A stretch of 29,404 nt of DNA from CAYRZL01 sp964428795 (GCA_964428795.1 CAYRZL010000025.1:1-29404); one strand, 5' to 3'. Shown: positions 9,001-16,450, counted from the first letter of the stretch. Translations and numbers: made by a program. The notes: generated by a model not told the origin, from the letters alone.

Positions 9001-9582
9001 AATATCATTGACACGCACCAGATTCTGCTGTTCGTTTTCCAGCTTCTTCACAGACGCATTTTTTCTTCGTTTATATTTTACGATACCTGCCGCCTCATCA
9101 AACAATTCCCGTTTTTCTTCCGGCTTACCGCTGATAATTTTATCGATCTGTCCCTGACCGATGATGGAATAGCCTTCCTTTCCGATACCGGTATCATAAA
9201 ACAGTTCATTGATATCCTTCAGACGACATGCAGTTCCGTTCAGCAGATATTCACTCTCACCGGAACGATAGACACGTCTGCCCACCGTCACTTCATTAAA
9301 ATCCAACGGAAGCTGATGATCCGAATTGTCAAGGGTGATGGCAACATAGGCATAGCTCTGGGGCTTCCGGTTCTCGGTACCTGCAAAAATAACATCCTGC
9401 ATGCTGGAGCTTCGAAGCTGCTTTACCTTCTGTTCGCCAAGCACCCAGCGCACTGCATCCGCAACATTACTCTTTCCGCTTCCATTTGGACCGACAATGC
9501 ATGTGATGCCATTATGAAATTCAAACACGATCCTGTTTGCAAAGGATTTAAAGCCCTGTACCTCAATGCTCTTTAAATACAT
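6022..9582 (-). CDS. smc: chromosome segregation ATPase SMC
   Basis: SMC dimerises and, with ScpA and ScpB, loops and segregates DNA. At 1186 residues the protein is full length. Walker A GPNGSGKS is at 31-38, followed by a long coiled coil. The hinge spans about 520-660, ending in glycine-rich QPGGSMTGGAFK. A second coiled coil follows, then the ABC signature LSGGEKALTA from 1090 and Walker B FCLLDEIEAALDD at about 1114. Its ATG lies inside the end of rnc (10-base overlap), and its ribosome site AAGGGG is within rnc. Several long open frames on the opposite strand are shadows of this gene. Confidence 0.98.
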   Translation of the reverse strand: MYLKSIEVQGFKSFANRIVFEFHNGITCIVGPNGSGKSNVADAVRWVLGEQKVKQLRSSSMQDVIFAGTENRKPQSYAYVAITLDNSDHQLPLDFNEVTVGRRVYRSGESEYLLNGTACRLKDINELFYDTGIGKEGYSIIGQGQIDKIISGKPEEKRELFDEAAGIVKYKRRKNASVKKLENEQQNLVRVNDILSELEKQLGPLERQSEAARTYLKKRDELRGFDINMFLIEMKRIQEQLKSVEEKYHIADDEHKKASGEYEGIRQQYEQVEAELEKIDEQIDADRSLLSETNLTAEKLEGQIEVISEQIRSVKNNSESLQNRLMSVMQDSVERQEKLEEYRREHRALEESLDKITERQTIAGERLLAVRENIEKLQSGLTAAQNATIDLVSRKGNIQAEQQRFDTMQEQVNIHWAELTRRKLAQKSDTDRLTVMLQESQSILEQVEEKVRAFRSREAQLELKRGEWKTKYDEAAAKLEQIKVQYHRLHSRAESLKGIAERYDGYGNSIRRVMEKKDDIPGIQGVVADLISVEKKYEIAIETALGGSIQNIVTDDEHTAKKLIEYLKKNRLGRATFLPLTSVNGKRKISDERALKEPGVIGIADRLVTCEDRYKGVAGHLLGRVLVVDHIDHAIAIGRKYHHSIRMVTLEGESLQPGGSMTGGAFKNNSNLLGRRREIEEIEEQLKTLSSEQKKLEGRLEDISTARELLREDISQLQQEKQEALLEHSRAQADVDHAKEEMKAQEDTILSLKYEEQQIEEQLEEIRQGRESLDAQAAGFGAEEKETQERIAYFQEKLEQEQSVEETRNQKISEIALEAAGIRQRLSFNEENADRILGELQKLEEEAGGLHKESADSEKEVEQRKETIVSIRETVDTARQTARELEEKVKAGLEKRETMSAQYKGFFKQREELSGHINDLDKEIFRLNAQKEKLEASEESQTAYMWEEYELTLHHAMEIAPPTELSTPELKKQIARVKEEIKGLGHVNIDAIEEYKNVSERYEFMNAQRNDLQEAEATLLQIIQDLDAGMRKQFQEKFGQIQEEFNKAFRDLFGGGKGTLELAEGEDILECGINIIAHPPGKKLQNMMQLSGGEKALTAIALLFAIQNLKPSPFCLLDEIEAALDDSNVDRFARYLNKLTKHTQFIMITHRRGTMAAADRLYGITMQEKGVSALVSVNLIEADLDE

Positions 9583-10277
9583 CCGGCATCCCCTTTCTGT
9601 TTTTTCAGTGCTATGATTGCCTGATAAGCCGCCTCCTGCTCTGCGCTCTTTTTGGTATTTCCGACGCCTCTGCCAAGAACCGTCTCTCCCACACGGGCAT
9701 CCACCTCATATACCTTCCGGTGATCCGGTCCGCTCTCGGAAACCAGCAGATAGTTCAGCTCCTCCCCATGCATTGCCTGAACCATCTCCTGAAGGATAGT
9801 CTTGCTATCATAAAAGAGCTGCATGTGTTCCATATCCTGCAGCACAAACCGCATGATAAACTCCTTTGCATTAGTAAAACCACCATCCAGATAAATTGCT
9901 CCGATCACTGCCTCAAAAGCATCGGATAAAATGGATTTCCGCTCTCTGCCTCCGGTAAGCTGCTCTCCCTTTCCCAAAAACAGATAATCACCCATATTCA
10001 GCTTTCGGGTGCAAAACGCCAGCGTCTGCTCACACACCACACTGGCACGAACCTTCGTCATGCGTCCCTCCGCCCAGTCCGGATGCGCTTCATATAAAAA
10101 CTCACTGGTCACCAGTTCCAGCACCGCATCACCCAAAAATTCCAGACGTTCATTGTCAGAGCCCCGTTTCATATGATGCTCATTGGCATAGGAGCTGTGC
10201 ATCAGCGCCTGACGGAGCAATCCCTCACGCTCAAACGTATAACCTATTTTCTGTTGAAATTCTTTCAGTTGTTCCAT
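9573..10277 (-). CDS. rnc: ribonuclease III
   Basis: A double-strand-specific endoribonuclease that matures rRNA and controls some mRNAs. The catalytic domain has the signature NERLEFLGDAVLEL (42-55) and the second acidic pair in SDAFEAVIGAIYLDGG. A double-stranded RNA-binding domain closes the 234-residue protein, ending with the KKSAEQEAAYQAI helix. GGAGGA lies about six bases before the ATG, immediately after a run of U that ends a hairpin. Its own leader is therefore highly structured. The gene overlaps smc at its 3' end. Confidence 0.97.
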   Translation of the reverse strand: MEQLKEFQQKIGYTFEREGLLRQALMHSSYANEHHMKRGSDNERLEFLGDAVLELVTSEFLYEAHPDWAEGRMTKVRASVVCEQTLAFCTRKLNMGDYLFLGKGEQLTGGRERKSILSDAFEAVIGAIYLDGGFTNAKEFIMRFVLQDMEHMQLFYDSKTILQEMVQAMHGEELNYLLVSESGPDHRKVYEVDARVGETVLGRGVGNTKKSAEQEAAYQAIIALKKQKGDAGCI

Positions 10278-10288
10278 TCTATTCCTCC

Positions 10289-10320
10289 AAAAAAACGAAA
10301 GAAACTCCGCCGGAGCTTTC
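10289..10320 (-). terminator. hairpin plus seven-U tract just before the rnc ribosome site
   Basis: Read on the minus strand, GAAAG-CTCC (10320-10312), loop GGC, GGAG (10308-10305), a three-base bulge and CTTTC (10301-10297) form a hairpin followed after one base by seven U residues (10295-10289). This looks like an intrinsic terminator or attenuator for the plsX-acpP transcript. It ends directly at the GGAGGA of rnc, so it could also influence rnc translation. Confidence 0.6.
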
Positions 10321-10343
10321 TTATCGCTGCCTGATAACGTAAT

Positions 10344-10374
10344 AAAGGTGCCTCACAAAACCGGAGACACCTTT
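10344..10374 (-). terminator. 11-bp hairpin directly after acpP
   Basis: AAAGGTGCCTC (10344-10354) pairs with GAGACACCTTT (10364-10374) with a single G-U type deviation and a nine-base loop. On the minus strand it is followed by UUAUUACGUU, a poor U-tract. It begins six bases after the acpP stop. It may be a terminator or a 3'-end stabiliser, in tandem with the hairpin at 10289-10320. Confidence 0.55.
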
Positions 10375-10379
10375 CTAAA

Positions 10380-10610
10380 CTAGTTCAATGCGTTCTTAAT
10401 CTGCTCCACAGCATCGCTCACAGTAGAGATTTTCTCTGCCTCTTCACTTGGAATTTCGATCTCAAACTCATCTTCAATGCCTGTGATGATCTGAAAGATG
10501 TCCAGGGAATCTGCTCCCAGATCATCCACAAAAGTGCTGTCTTCTTTGATATCATTTTCATCCAGACTCAAAACCTCTGCAATAATCGTACGCAGTCTCT
10601 CAAATTCCAT
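10380..10610 (-). CDS. acpP: acyl carrier protein
   Basis: This protein carries growing acyl chains on a phosphopantetheine arm in type II fatty-acid synthesis. The attachment serine is S35 in LGADSLDIFQ. The protein is small (76 residues), acidic and four-helical, as expected. Its position overlapping plsX by 11 bases and preceding rnc is the usual Clostridia arrangement. The ribosome site GAGGGAAG lies inside the end of plsX, indicating coupled translation. Confidence 0.96.
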   Translation of the reverse strand: MEFERLRTIIAEVLSLDENDIKEDSTFVDDLGADSLDIFQIITGIEDEFEIEIPSEEAEKISTVSDAVEQIKNALN

Positions 10611-11637
10611 CCATACTTCCCTCCCTTTCTTTTTCTTTTTCTATAAACTCACGAATTTTTTCATTGATACCCTGCTTTTTAAACGTAATGCACTGGATAA
10701 TGGAATTTTTAATCTCTATGGCTTTGGAGCTGCCATGAGTTTTTACCACCAACCCGTTCAAACCCAGCAACGGTGCTCCCCCATACTGGGATGCATCAAA
10801 AGATTTGATACACTCCTTCAATGCCGGCTTGATAAGAAGCGCACCCATCTTGCTGCGAAAACTGGACATAAGCCCCTGCTTCACAGTTTTAAGCAATACA
10901 CTGCTGACACCTTCATACATTTTCAATATGATATTTCCCACAAACGCTTCACAGACAATGACATCTGCATAACCGTTTGGGATATCCCGCGCTTCAATAC
11001 TGCCGATAAAGTTAATGTCGGAACATGCTTTCAGCAGCGGAAATGTCTCCTTCACAAGCTGGTTGCCCTTTTCCTCCTCGGCGCCGATATTTACGATTGC
11101 CACTTTTGGATTTTTTATTCCCACTACATGTTCCATATAGATGGAACCCATCTGTGCAAACTGAACCAAATGGGACGGTCTCGCATCCACATTTGCACCA
11201 CAGTCGATCAAAAGAGATACACCCTTTGAAGTCGGGATCAATGGCGCCAGAGGCGGTCTTGCGATCCCTCTGATCCTGCCTACCAGCACCTGCCCGCCCA
11301 CGAGAACAGCTCCCGTACTGCCGGCAGACACGATAGCATCCGCTTCACCTTTCTTCACCATATTCATGCCAAGTACGATTGATGACTGTTTCTTTTTGCG
11401 TATTGCATTAACCGGCGGTTCTGCCATCTCGATCACTTCCGGCGCATGCACGATTTCCAAACGATCTGTCGGATATGCATACTGCTCCAGCTCTTTTTTT
11501 ACAACATCCTCCTGCCCAAGCAGAAAAATATTCAAATCCGGCTGCTCGTTCAGCGCATCAATGGCACCTTTTATCACTTCGCCCGGAGCGTTATCTCCTC
11601 CCATAGCGTCCACTGCCACTTTTACAAATTCGCCCAT
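10600..11637 (-). CDS. plsX: phosphate acyltransferase PlsX
   Basis: PlsX converts acyl-ACP to acyl-phosphate, the donor for PlsY in phospholipid synthesis. The N-terminus VAVDAMGGDNAPGEVIKGA is diagnostic, as are SAGSTGAVLVGG, LIDCGANVDARPSHLVQFA and GNIILKMYEG. The 345 residues are normal length. Its coupling with acpP places the two reaction partners together. A good promoter lies 28 bases upstream. No FapR gene or fab cluster is next to it here. Confidence 0.97.
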   Translation of the reverse strand: MGEFVKVAVDAMGGDNAPGEVIKGAIDALNEQPDLNIFLLGQEDVVKKELEQYAYPTDRLEIVHAPEVIEMAEPPVNAIRKKKQSSIVLGMNMVKKGEADAIVSAGSTGAVLVGGQVLVGRIRGIARPPLAPLIPTSKGVSLLIDCGANVDARPSHLVQFAQMGSIYMEHVVGIKNPKVAIVNIGAEEEKGNQLVKETFPLLKACSDINFIGSIEARDIPNGYADVIVCEAFVGNIILKMYEGVSSVLLKTVKQGLMSSFRSKMGALLIKPALKECIKSFDASQYGGAPLLGLNGLVVKTHGSSKAIEIKNSIIQCITFKKQGINEKIREFIEKEKEREGSMDGI

Positions 11638-11664
11638 AACTCCACCTCATTATCTCGGTAATAG

Positions 11665-11693
11665 ATTATATTATAACAGCAGCAAGAAATCAA
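11665..11693 (-). promoter_or_regulatory. predicted sigma-A promoter for plsX-acpP
   Basis: On the minus strand TTGATT (11688-11693) is 17 bp from a perfect TATAAT (11665-11670). It lies in the 58-base gap before plsX and ends three bases short of the upstream regulator's stop codon. Confidence 0.6.
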
Positions 11694-11695
11694 CA

Positions 11696-12577
11696 CTATA
11701 ATAGTCTTTTTCCGATATCTTCGATATTATATCCGTCAATCGCCGCTGCTTCCGCTGCAAATTGCTCTGACTGGATTAACGCCACAATATCCTGATATGC
11801 CTTACTCTCCAGATCCATTTTGCGGATAACCATATCGTAGCTTTCCTCCCTGATCGGGATAAATTCAATATCCTTCAACTGACTTGCTGTTTTCTGATTT
11901 CCGATAGCCACATCGCCGCTGCCCCGCTGCACCATGGTAGCTGCAATCAAATGAGAAGCTGCCTCATTGCGATATCCGTTGATACGATCCGGCAATACCT
12001 TCAGCCTTTTGCACATCTCATCCACATACACGCGGATGCCGCTTCCTTTTTCCCGATTGACAAAGAGCACGTCTTCCCGCAGCAGATCCTCAAAGCAATG
12101 AATATTTTTCGGATTTCCCACTTTCACATAAAAGCCGATCCACCGCTTGATCAGATGGAACACTGCCACCTGCTCGCCCGGAAGCATCCGCTCCACATAA
12201 GGAAGATTGTAAGTGTTTGATTCCCCATCCCAAAGATGACAGGTCGCAATATAATTTTCATGCTGGTACATCTCATACAGACCATTGTAACTGCCCATAG
12301 GGGAACGGTATGCCCGGTAATCTTTGTTTCTGCCTGAATTAAACATGGCACACAGAGCATCCAGCAGCATATCCTGCCCGCAGATCACAATATCGTCCGG
12401 TGTCTCCACATTTTTCGTGATACCCAGATACTCATACACATCACTCCGGGCAATACGAAACTGTTTTCCCATCTTGCTGGCTTTCAGATCGCCTCTCTTT
12501 ATCATCTCATATACAGTATTCTTTTTTACCTGGAGGATTTCTGCCACCTCCACAGGACTTAATAATTGTTTCTCCAT
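11696..12577 (-). CDS. one-component regulator: excisionase-type HTH plus periplasmic-binding-protein-like sensor
   Basis: Residues 1-52 form a MerR/excisionase-type winged helix (SPVEVAEILQVKKNTVYEMI, then the GKQFRIARSDVYEYL wing). Residues about 62-290 resemble the PBP-like domain of COG1910 proteins, with DIVICGQDMLLDAL, CHLWDGESNTYNLPYV, FVNREKGSGIRVYVDE and GSGDVAIGNQ. Such proteins often sit beside molybdate or tungstate transporters and are thought to sense a small ligand with the PBP domain. No such transporter is adjacent here, so its ligand and targets are unknown. CAGGGAGG precedes the ATG. It has its own promoter with a palindrome overlapping the start region, which suggests autoregulation. 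Confidence 0.8.
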   Translation of the reverse strand: MEKQLLSPVEVAEILQVKKNTVYEMIKRGDLKASKMGKQFRIARSDVYEYLGITKNVETPDDIVICGQDMLLDALCAMFNSGRNKDYRAYRSPMGSYNGLYEMYQHENYIATCHLWDGESNTYNLPYVERMLPGEQVAVFHLIKRWIGFYVKVGNPKNIHCFEDLLREDVLFVNREKGSGIRVYVDEMCKRLKVLPDRINGYRNEAASHLIAATMVQRGSGDVAIGNQKTASQLKDIEFIPIREESYDMVIRKMDLESKAYQDIVALIQSEQFAAEAAAIDGYNIEDIGKRLL

Positions 12578-12592
12578 TTGTATTCCTCCCTG

Positions 12593-12630
12593 ACTGATAT
12601 CAGTTTAACATTGCCCTATCCATTTTTCAA
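12593..12630 (-). promoter_or_regulatory. promoter of the HTH-PBP regulator with an overlapping palindrome
   Basis: On the minus strand TTGAAA (12625-12630) is 17 bp from TAAACT (12602-12607), with TG one base before the -10. The perfect 12-bp palindrome ACTGATATCAGT (12593-12604) overlaps the end of the -10 and the likely start site. That is a natural place for a repressor or autoregulator to bind. Confidence 0.5.
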
Positions 12631-12671
12631 TGAAAAAGGTAAATTTAAAAAAGAAAATTTTAAGAACAATC

Positions 12672-12686
12672 ATTCAAAATTTGAAT
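12672..12686. promoter_or_regulatory. 15-bp palindrome in the divergent regulator intergenic region
   Basis: ATTCAAA and TTTGAAT flank a single A, giving a perfect dyad. The right arm provides TTGAAT, a possible -35 for the plus-strand MerR gene, with GATAAC 18 bp downstream as a weak -10. Two TATACT boxes further on (12730-12735, 12752-12757) lack a good -35. The palindrome could be an operator for either divergent regulator; no binding evidence is visible. Confidence 0.3.
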
Positions 12687-12793
12687 CAATAAGTGTCTTT
12701 TCTGGATAACAGAGAAAAAACCAACCATGTATACTTAGAATATATTTTCCATATACTTTTACAGGCAGGAAGTTAAAAAAGGGGGATAATTTC

Positions 12794-13669
12794 ATGTGTG
12801 TAAATTTTGAATCGATCAATCGGCGGCTTTCCATTTCCGAGATGGCATCTATGCACGATATTAGCCGTCAAACTTTGATTTATTACGATAAAATCGGTCT
12901 TTTTGAACCGGAAATCGTGAACGAGGATAATGGATACCGTTACTACAGTACTTTACAGATTCCTCTGCTCAGAGAAATCTGTTTTTTGCGTTCCATTGGT
13001 ATGCCACTGGAAGAAATCCGCAAAAACAACAAATACAATAACTCCCAGACAACCATTGAGCTTTTAATGTCTCAGGGAACCAAAATAGAACGTGAAATAG
13101 CAAAACTGAAAAAACAGCAGGAAATGATCGCCAAGCGCGTAGATACATACCGAAATGCAAAAGAATATGAAGGCACTTCTTACAAACCCTTTATTGAGTA
13201 TTATCCTGAACGTAAAGTAATCTATCTGAAATGGAATCCGGATGACTGGACGAAACATGGACTGCATTATACTCTGATGCGGATCTGGAATATGATAGAT
13301 GCCCACGGAATGCTTCCCGGACATCGGTGGGGTGCATTGTTTTTTGCTGATGACGTAAGAGAGGGAGATGCCCTTCGCAATGCCGGTGGATGCTGTCTCA
13401 TTGATCCTGACGTTTTACCGGCCGGTTTAACTGCTGAGGAAATCCATACACTTCCCGCCGGCGAATATGCATGCATTCCAAAATTCGGTATGCCCTATGA
13501 GGTTGAGCATATTTATAAATTACTGCATTGGATCGAAGAAAACGGATATGAAATGTGCGGTGATATCTACGATGAATGTCTTATGGATTCCATCTTTTAT
13601 GATGATGATACCGAGTTGGATTTCTGTGAAATTCAGATACCTATACGAAAGAAATTACAGGAGGGATGA
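12794..13669 (+). CDS. MerR-family transcriptional regulator with GyrI-like effector domain
   Basis: The MerR winged helix occupies about 12-85 (SISEMASMHDISRQTLIYYD, DNGYRYYSTLQIPLLREICF, LRSIGMPLEEI). A coiled-coil dimerisation helix follows (about 95-130, rich in K, E and Q). The C-terminal half (about 140-288) looks like a GyrI/BmrR-type ligand-binding domain, with ERKVIYLKW, GALFFADD, LPAGEYACIPKFG and EIQIPIRKK. MerR/GyrI proteins usually activate efflux or stress genes on binding a drug-like compound. Here no efflux gene follows, only a small membrane protein four bases downstream. A GGGGG ribosome site lies eight bases ahead of the ATG. The ligand is unknown. Confidence 0.85.
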   Translation: MCVNFESINRRLSISEMASMHDISRQTLIYYDKIGLFEPEIVNEDNGYRYYSTLQIPLLREICFLRSIGMPLEEIRKNNKYNNSQTTIELLMSQGTKIEREIAKLKKQQEMIAKRVDTYRNAKEYEGTSYKPFIEYYPERKVIYLKWNPDDWTKHGLHYTLMRIWNMIDAHGMLPGHRWGALFFADDVREGDALRNAGGCCLIDPDVLPAGLTAEEIHTLPAGEYACIPKFGMPYEVEHIYKLLHWIEENGYEMCGDIYDECLMDSIFYDDDTELDFCEIQIPIRKKLQEG

Positions 13670-13672
13670 CAC

Positions 13673-13840
13673 TTGAGTAAACTTAGTCCTAAAATGAAGG
13701 GGCAGACCCCTAAACCAAAGAAAAAAGAACCGGAAAAACCAGCAAATCCCAACACAAAATTTATGTTCCAAATGATCGGCGGATTGATCGCCATCATCAT
13801 CGTAGTTATTTTTGTAGCAGTCCGTTCCGGGCAATTATAA
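13673..13840 (+). CDS. small single-span membrane protein, TTG start, unknown function
   Basis: A 55-codon frame begins with TTG at 13673, seven bases after a strong AGGAGGG. It ends with TAA at 13838. The product begins MSKLSPKMKGQTPKPKKKEP. Its N-terminal 29 residues are lysine- and proline-rich, then one hydrophobic helix runs from about 32 to 50 (FQMIGGLIAIIIVVIFVAV), and the tail is RSGQL. The positive-inside rule predicts a cytoplasmic N-terminus. It starts four bases after the MerR stop, and that ribosome site lies within the MerR gene, so the two are coupled. An internal ATG at codon 8 is an alternative start. I do not recognise a family. Confidence 0.72.
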   Translation: MSKLSPKMKGQTPKPKKKEPEKPANPNTKFMFQMIGGLIAIIIVVIFVAVRSGQL

Positions 13841-13922
13841 ATTGTTCCTGATCAGATTATTATATTTTGATCAGCTTTTATGCTGATCAGAAAGAGGCAG
13901 CCCCGGAACGGACTGCCTTTTT
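13817..13922 (+). terminator. large composite terminator after the small membrane-protein gene
   Basis: GCAGTCCGTTCCGGG (13817-13831, inside the end of the small gene) is perfectly complementary to CCCGGAACGGACTGC (13902-13916), which is followed by CTTTTTC. Between them lies a second perfect hairpin, TGATCAGC-TTTTAT-GCTGATCA (about 13868-13889). A shorter alternative stem, AGGCAG (13895-13900) with CTGCCT (13913-13918), uses the same 3' arm. The latter also works on the minus strand and may end the converging sugar-transport operon. Confidence 0.65.
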
Positions 13923-13960
13923 CATTTTCACTTTTCAATTCAGTTATATCAAAAGCAAGG

Positions 13961-14923
13961 TTACTCTTTATTTCTGCGTCCAAACATATCCACCGCTACT
14001 ACGATAATCAGAACCGCACCGATGACGATATTCTGTACCGAGGAGGTAACACCCATAATATTAAGTCCTGTACTGATAACGCAAACTACGAAGGCACCGG
14101 CAATCGTCTTTGCAATATTACCTTCACCACCGGAAAGACTGGTTCCACCGATGGCTGCTGCTGCGATAGCAAGAATGTTGTAACCGCCATCTGCCACATT
14201 CGGGCTTCCGGTACGAAGTCTGGATGCCAGAATCAGACCTGCGATGGCTGCTGCCAGACCGTTCAGTGTAAAGATCAGGATATTATATGCATCCACATTC
14301 ACACCTGAAAGTCGTGCAGTTTTCTCATTACTTCCAATTGCATATGTATAACGTCCCATCTTCGTGTTCTTCATAATATAGAAACAGATCACAAAGAAAA
14401 TGATAGCAATGATAAACTGGGAAGGAATGATCCCAATATTCTCTGCTCCCCAGAAGGTAAACTGAATCGGTGATGTCTCCTGAGGTTTGATACTGATGGA
14501 GGTTTCCTTTGTGATAACCAGAGCCAGACCACTTGCAGCATACATCATACCTGCTGTCATAATAAAAAATGGAACTCTCAGCTTCGCAATACAAACTCCG
14601 TTGACAAATCCGCAAACCAGACCAACAACAATGCCAACAATAGATGCCAGAACCGGATTCATACCTGACTTCATACAAAGCGCTGATACGCAGCCTACCA
14701 AAGCTGCCACTGCACCAATGGAAAGGTCAATCTTTCCACTGATCATTACGAATGTCATTCCACATCCGAATACCATATATACCGCTGCGGTACGAAGTAC
14801 ATTTGTCAAATTTCCGATAGACCAAAATCCCTGTCCCCCTATGGCGAAAAATGCAATCAATGCCACCAGAATGATATATGTACCATATCTGTCATAAAAC
14901 AATTTTCCTCTTGATACTCTCAT
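13961..14923 (-). CDS. sugar ABC transporter permease (RbsC-like)
   Basis: Membrane subunit of a carbohydrate-type (CUT2) importer. The 320 residues are strongly hydrophobic, with about 8-10 membrane segments. Family marks include FGCGMTFVMISGKIDLSIGA and the cytoplasmic loop TYAIGSNEKTARLSGVNVD, which contacts the ATPase, followed by RTGSPNVADGGYNILAIAAA and GGTSLSGGEGNIAKT. The gene follows the ATPase gene by 19 bases with AAGGAGG before the ATG. Substrate cannot be read from the permease; ribose, galactose, xylose or another sugar are all possible. Confidence 0.92.
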   Translation of the reverse strand: MRVSRGKLFYDRYGTYIILVALIAFFAIGGQGFWSIGNLTNVLRTAAVYMVFGCGMTFVMISGKIDLSIGAVAALVGCVSALCMKSGMNPVLASIVGIVVGLVCGFVNGVCIAKLRVPFFIMTAGMMYAASGLALVITKETSISIKPQETSPIQFTFWGAENIGIIPSQFIIAIIFFVICFYIMKNTKMGRYTYAIGSNEKTARLSGVNVDAYNILIFTLNGLAAAIAGLILASRLRTGSPNVADGGYNILAIAAAAIGGTSLSGGEGNIAKTIAGAFVVCVISTGLNIMGVTSSVQNIVIGAVLIIVVAVDMFGRRNKE

Positions 14924-14942
14924 ACAATCCTCCTTGCCCCGC

Positions 14943-16439
14943 TTAAATATCCAGCATGAGCTTCAACATTTTTTCTTTCAGGTTCTCCTCCGTATCCTCG
15001 AACTCGCCAACCTTGCGACCTTCCCGCATTACTATGATACGGTTGCACAGTCCGATCAGCTCATCCTCCTCGGATGAAATGACAATGATACCGATCTTTT
15101 GTTTTACCAGCTCCTGAATAATATGATAAAAATCTGCTCTGGCTCCTACATCCACACCTCTGGTCGGCTCATCCAGAAGAAGCAGATGAGGCTCTACCAT
15201 CAGCCATTTACCAAGACATACCTTCTGCTGATTTCCTCCGCTGAGCGCCTCGATTGCCTGTTCCATACCGGTAGTCTTGACCTTCAATTTGTCTATAAGA
15301 TCCTGTACACCGGATTTTTCTTCTGTATTTCGGATGTGTGCGCCTTTGCCAAGTTTATGCAGACTGGCAAGACTCATATTTTCTTTGATGGAACGTACCG
15401 CCAGAATACCTTCCACTTTTCGGTCCTCGCTGACATAACCGATACCCTTTTTTACAGCATCCACCGGAGATTTTACGTCCAGCTTCTTTCCTTTATATAT
15501 AAATTCACCTGAGTCCAGATGATAATGCCCGAAAATTGTCTTTGCAAGCTCAGTTCTTCCTGCGCCCGCCAATCCTGCAAAGCCAAGGATCTCGCCCTCA
15601 CGAAGTTCAAAGCTTACATCCTCATAAAGCCCCCCGCTGGTCACATTCTTTGCTTCAAAAATGACGTCTCCAATCTCCCGGTATTTTTCCGGAAACTGAT
15701 TTGTATTCTCGGAACCAACGATACCTGCCAGCAGTCTGTGATTATCCACGTTTGCGATATCATCGGTAAATACATTCTTACCATCACGAAGTAATGTGAT
15801 GCGGTCACAGATCTGATACACCTCTGACATACGATGTGTGATATAGACCATACCCACATTTTTCTTCTTCAGACGTCCAATCAGATCGAACAACTGGTCC
15901 GTCTCCTGCAAAGTCAGGGATGACGTGGGCTCATCAAAAATAATAACGTTAGATTCCAGATTCAACGCTCTTGTAATCTCGATCATCTGCTGGGTAGCCA
16001 CCGGAAGATTTCCGGCTCTCGCATCCAGATCAAACTCAACTCCGACTTCCTTCATAACTGTTTTTGCACGCTCACGCATCGCTTTCCAGTCATAAATACC
16101 ATTTTTCGTAATTTCATTTGCAATAAATATATTTTCCAGTACGCTCAGATGAGGCAGGATATTCAACTCCTGAAATACCATAGCAATTCCATCCTGCTGT
16201 GCATCCTGAACGGTTCCCTTCAGAGGAATGACCCGGTCATTATGAGCTATCGTTCCCTCATCCGGCAGATACACACCGGCGAGCACCTTCATCAATGTGG
16301 ATTTTCCGGCGCCATTCGCTCCCATCAGTGCGTGAACCTCTCCCTCACGCAGATCAAAGGAAACATCGGAAAGTGCTTTTGCGCCGCCGAAAGATTTGGA
16401 AATATGCTCCATCCTTAATATTTCTTTTCCCATAGACAT
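14943..16439 (-). CDS. sugar ABC transporter double ATP-binding subunit (RbsA/MglA-like)
   Basis: One 498-residue chain carries two ABC domains. The first has Walker A GANGAGKSTLM (about 38-48), signature region LPVATQQMIEI and Walker B VIIFDEPTSSL. The second has the degenerate P-loop GLAGAGRTELAKT, signature LSGGNQQKVCLGKWL and LLLLDEPTRGVDVGA. That asymmetry is normal for CUT2 ATPases. AAAGG lies three bases before the first ATG and nine bases before the ATG two codons later (16433), so the shorter start is quite possible. It sits between the binding protein and permease genes. Confidence 0.93.
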   Translation of the reverse strand: MSMGKEILRMEHISKSFGGAKALSDVSFDLREGEVHALMGANGAGKSTLMKVLAGVYLPDEGTIAHNDRVIPLKGTVQDAQQDGIAMVFQELNILPHLSVLENIFIANEITKNGIYDWKAMRERAKTVMKEVGVEFDLDARAGNLPVATQQMIEITRALNLESNVIIFDEPTSSLTLQETDQLFDLIGRLKKKNVGMVYITHRMSEVYQICDRITLLRDGKNVFTDDIANVDNHRLLAGIVGSENTNQFPEKYREIGDVIFEAKNVTSGGLYEDVSFELREGEILGFAGLAGAGRTELAKTIFGHYHLDSGEFIYKGKKLDVKSPVDAVKKGIGYVSEDRKVEGILAVRSIKENMSLASLHKLGKGAHIRNTEEKSGVQDLIDKLKVKTTGMEQAIEALSGGNQQKVCLGKWLMVEPHLLLLDEPTRGVDVGARADFYHIIQELVKQKIGIIVISSEEDELIGLCNRIIVMREGRKVGEFEDTEENLKEKMLKLMLDI

Positions 16440-16450
16440 CTGCCTTTCTA

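Noticed and set aside
6520..9576. Long plus-strand open frames opposite smc
   Set aside because: They are out-of-frame mirrors of a coiled-coil gene, lack ribosome sites and show low-complexity L/F/C-rich translations.
14943..16439. Degenerate P-loop (GLAGAGRTE) in the second half of the sugar ATPase
   Set aside because: This asymmetry is standard in RbsA/MglA/XylG-type ATPases.
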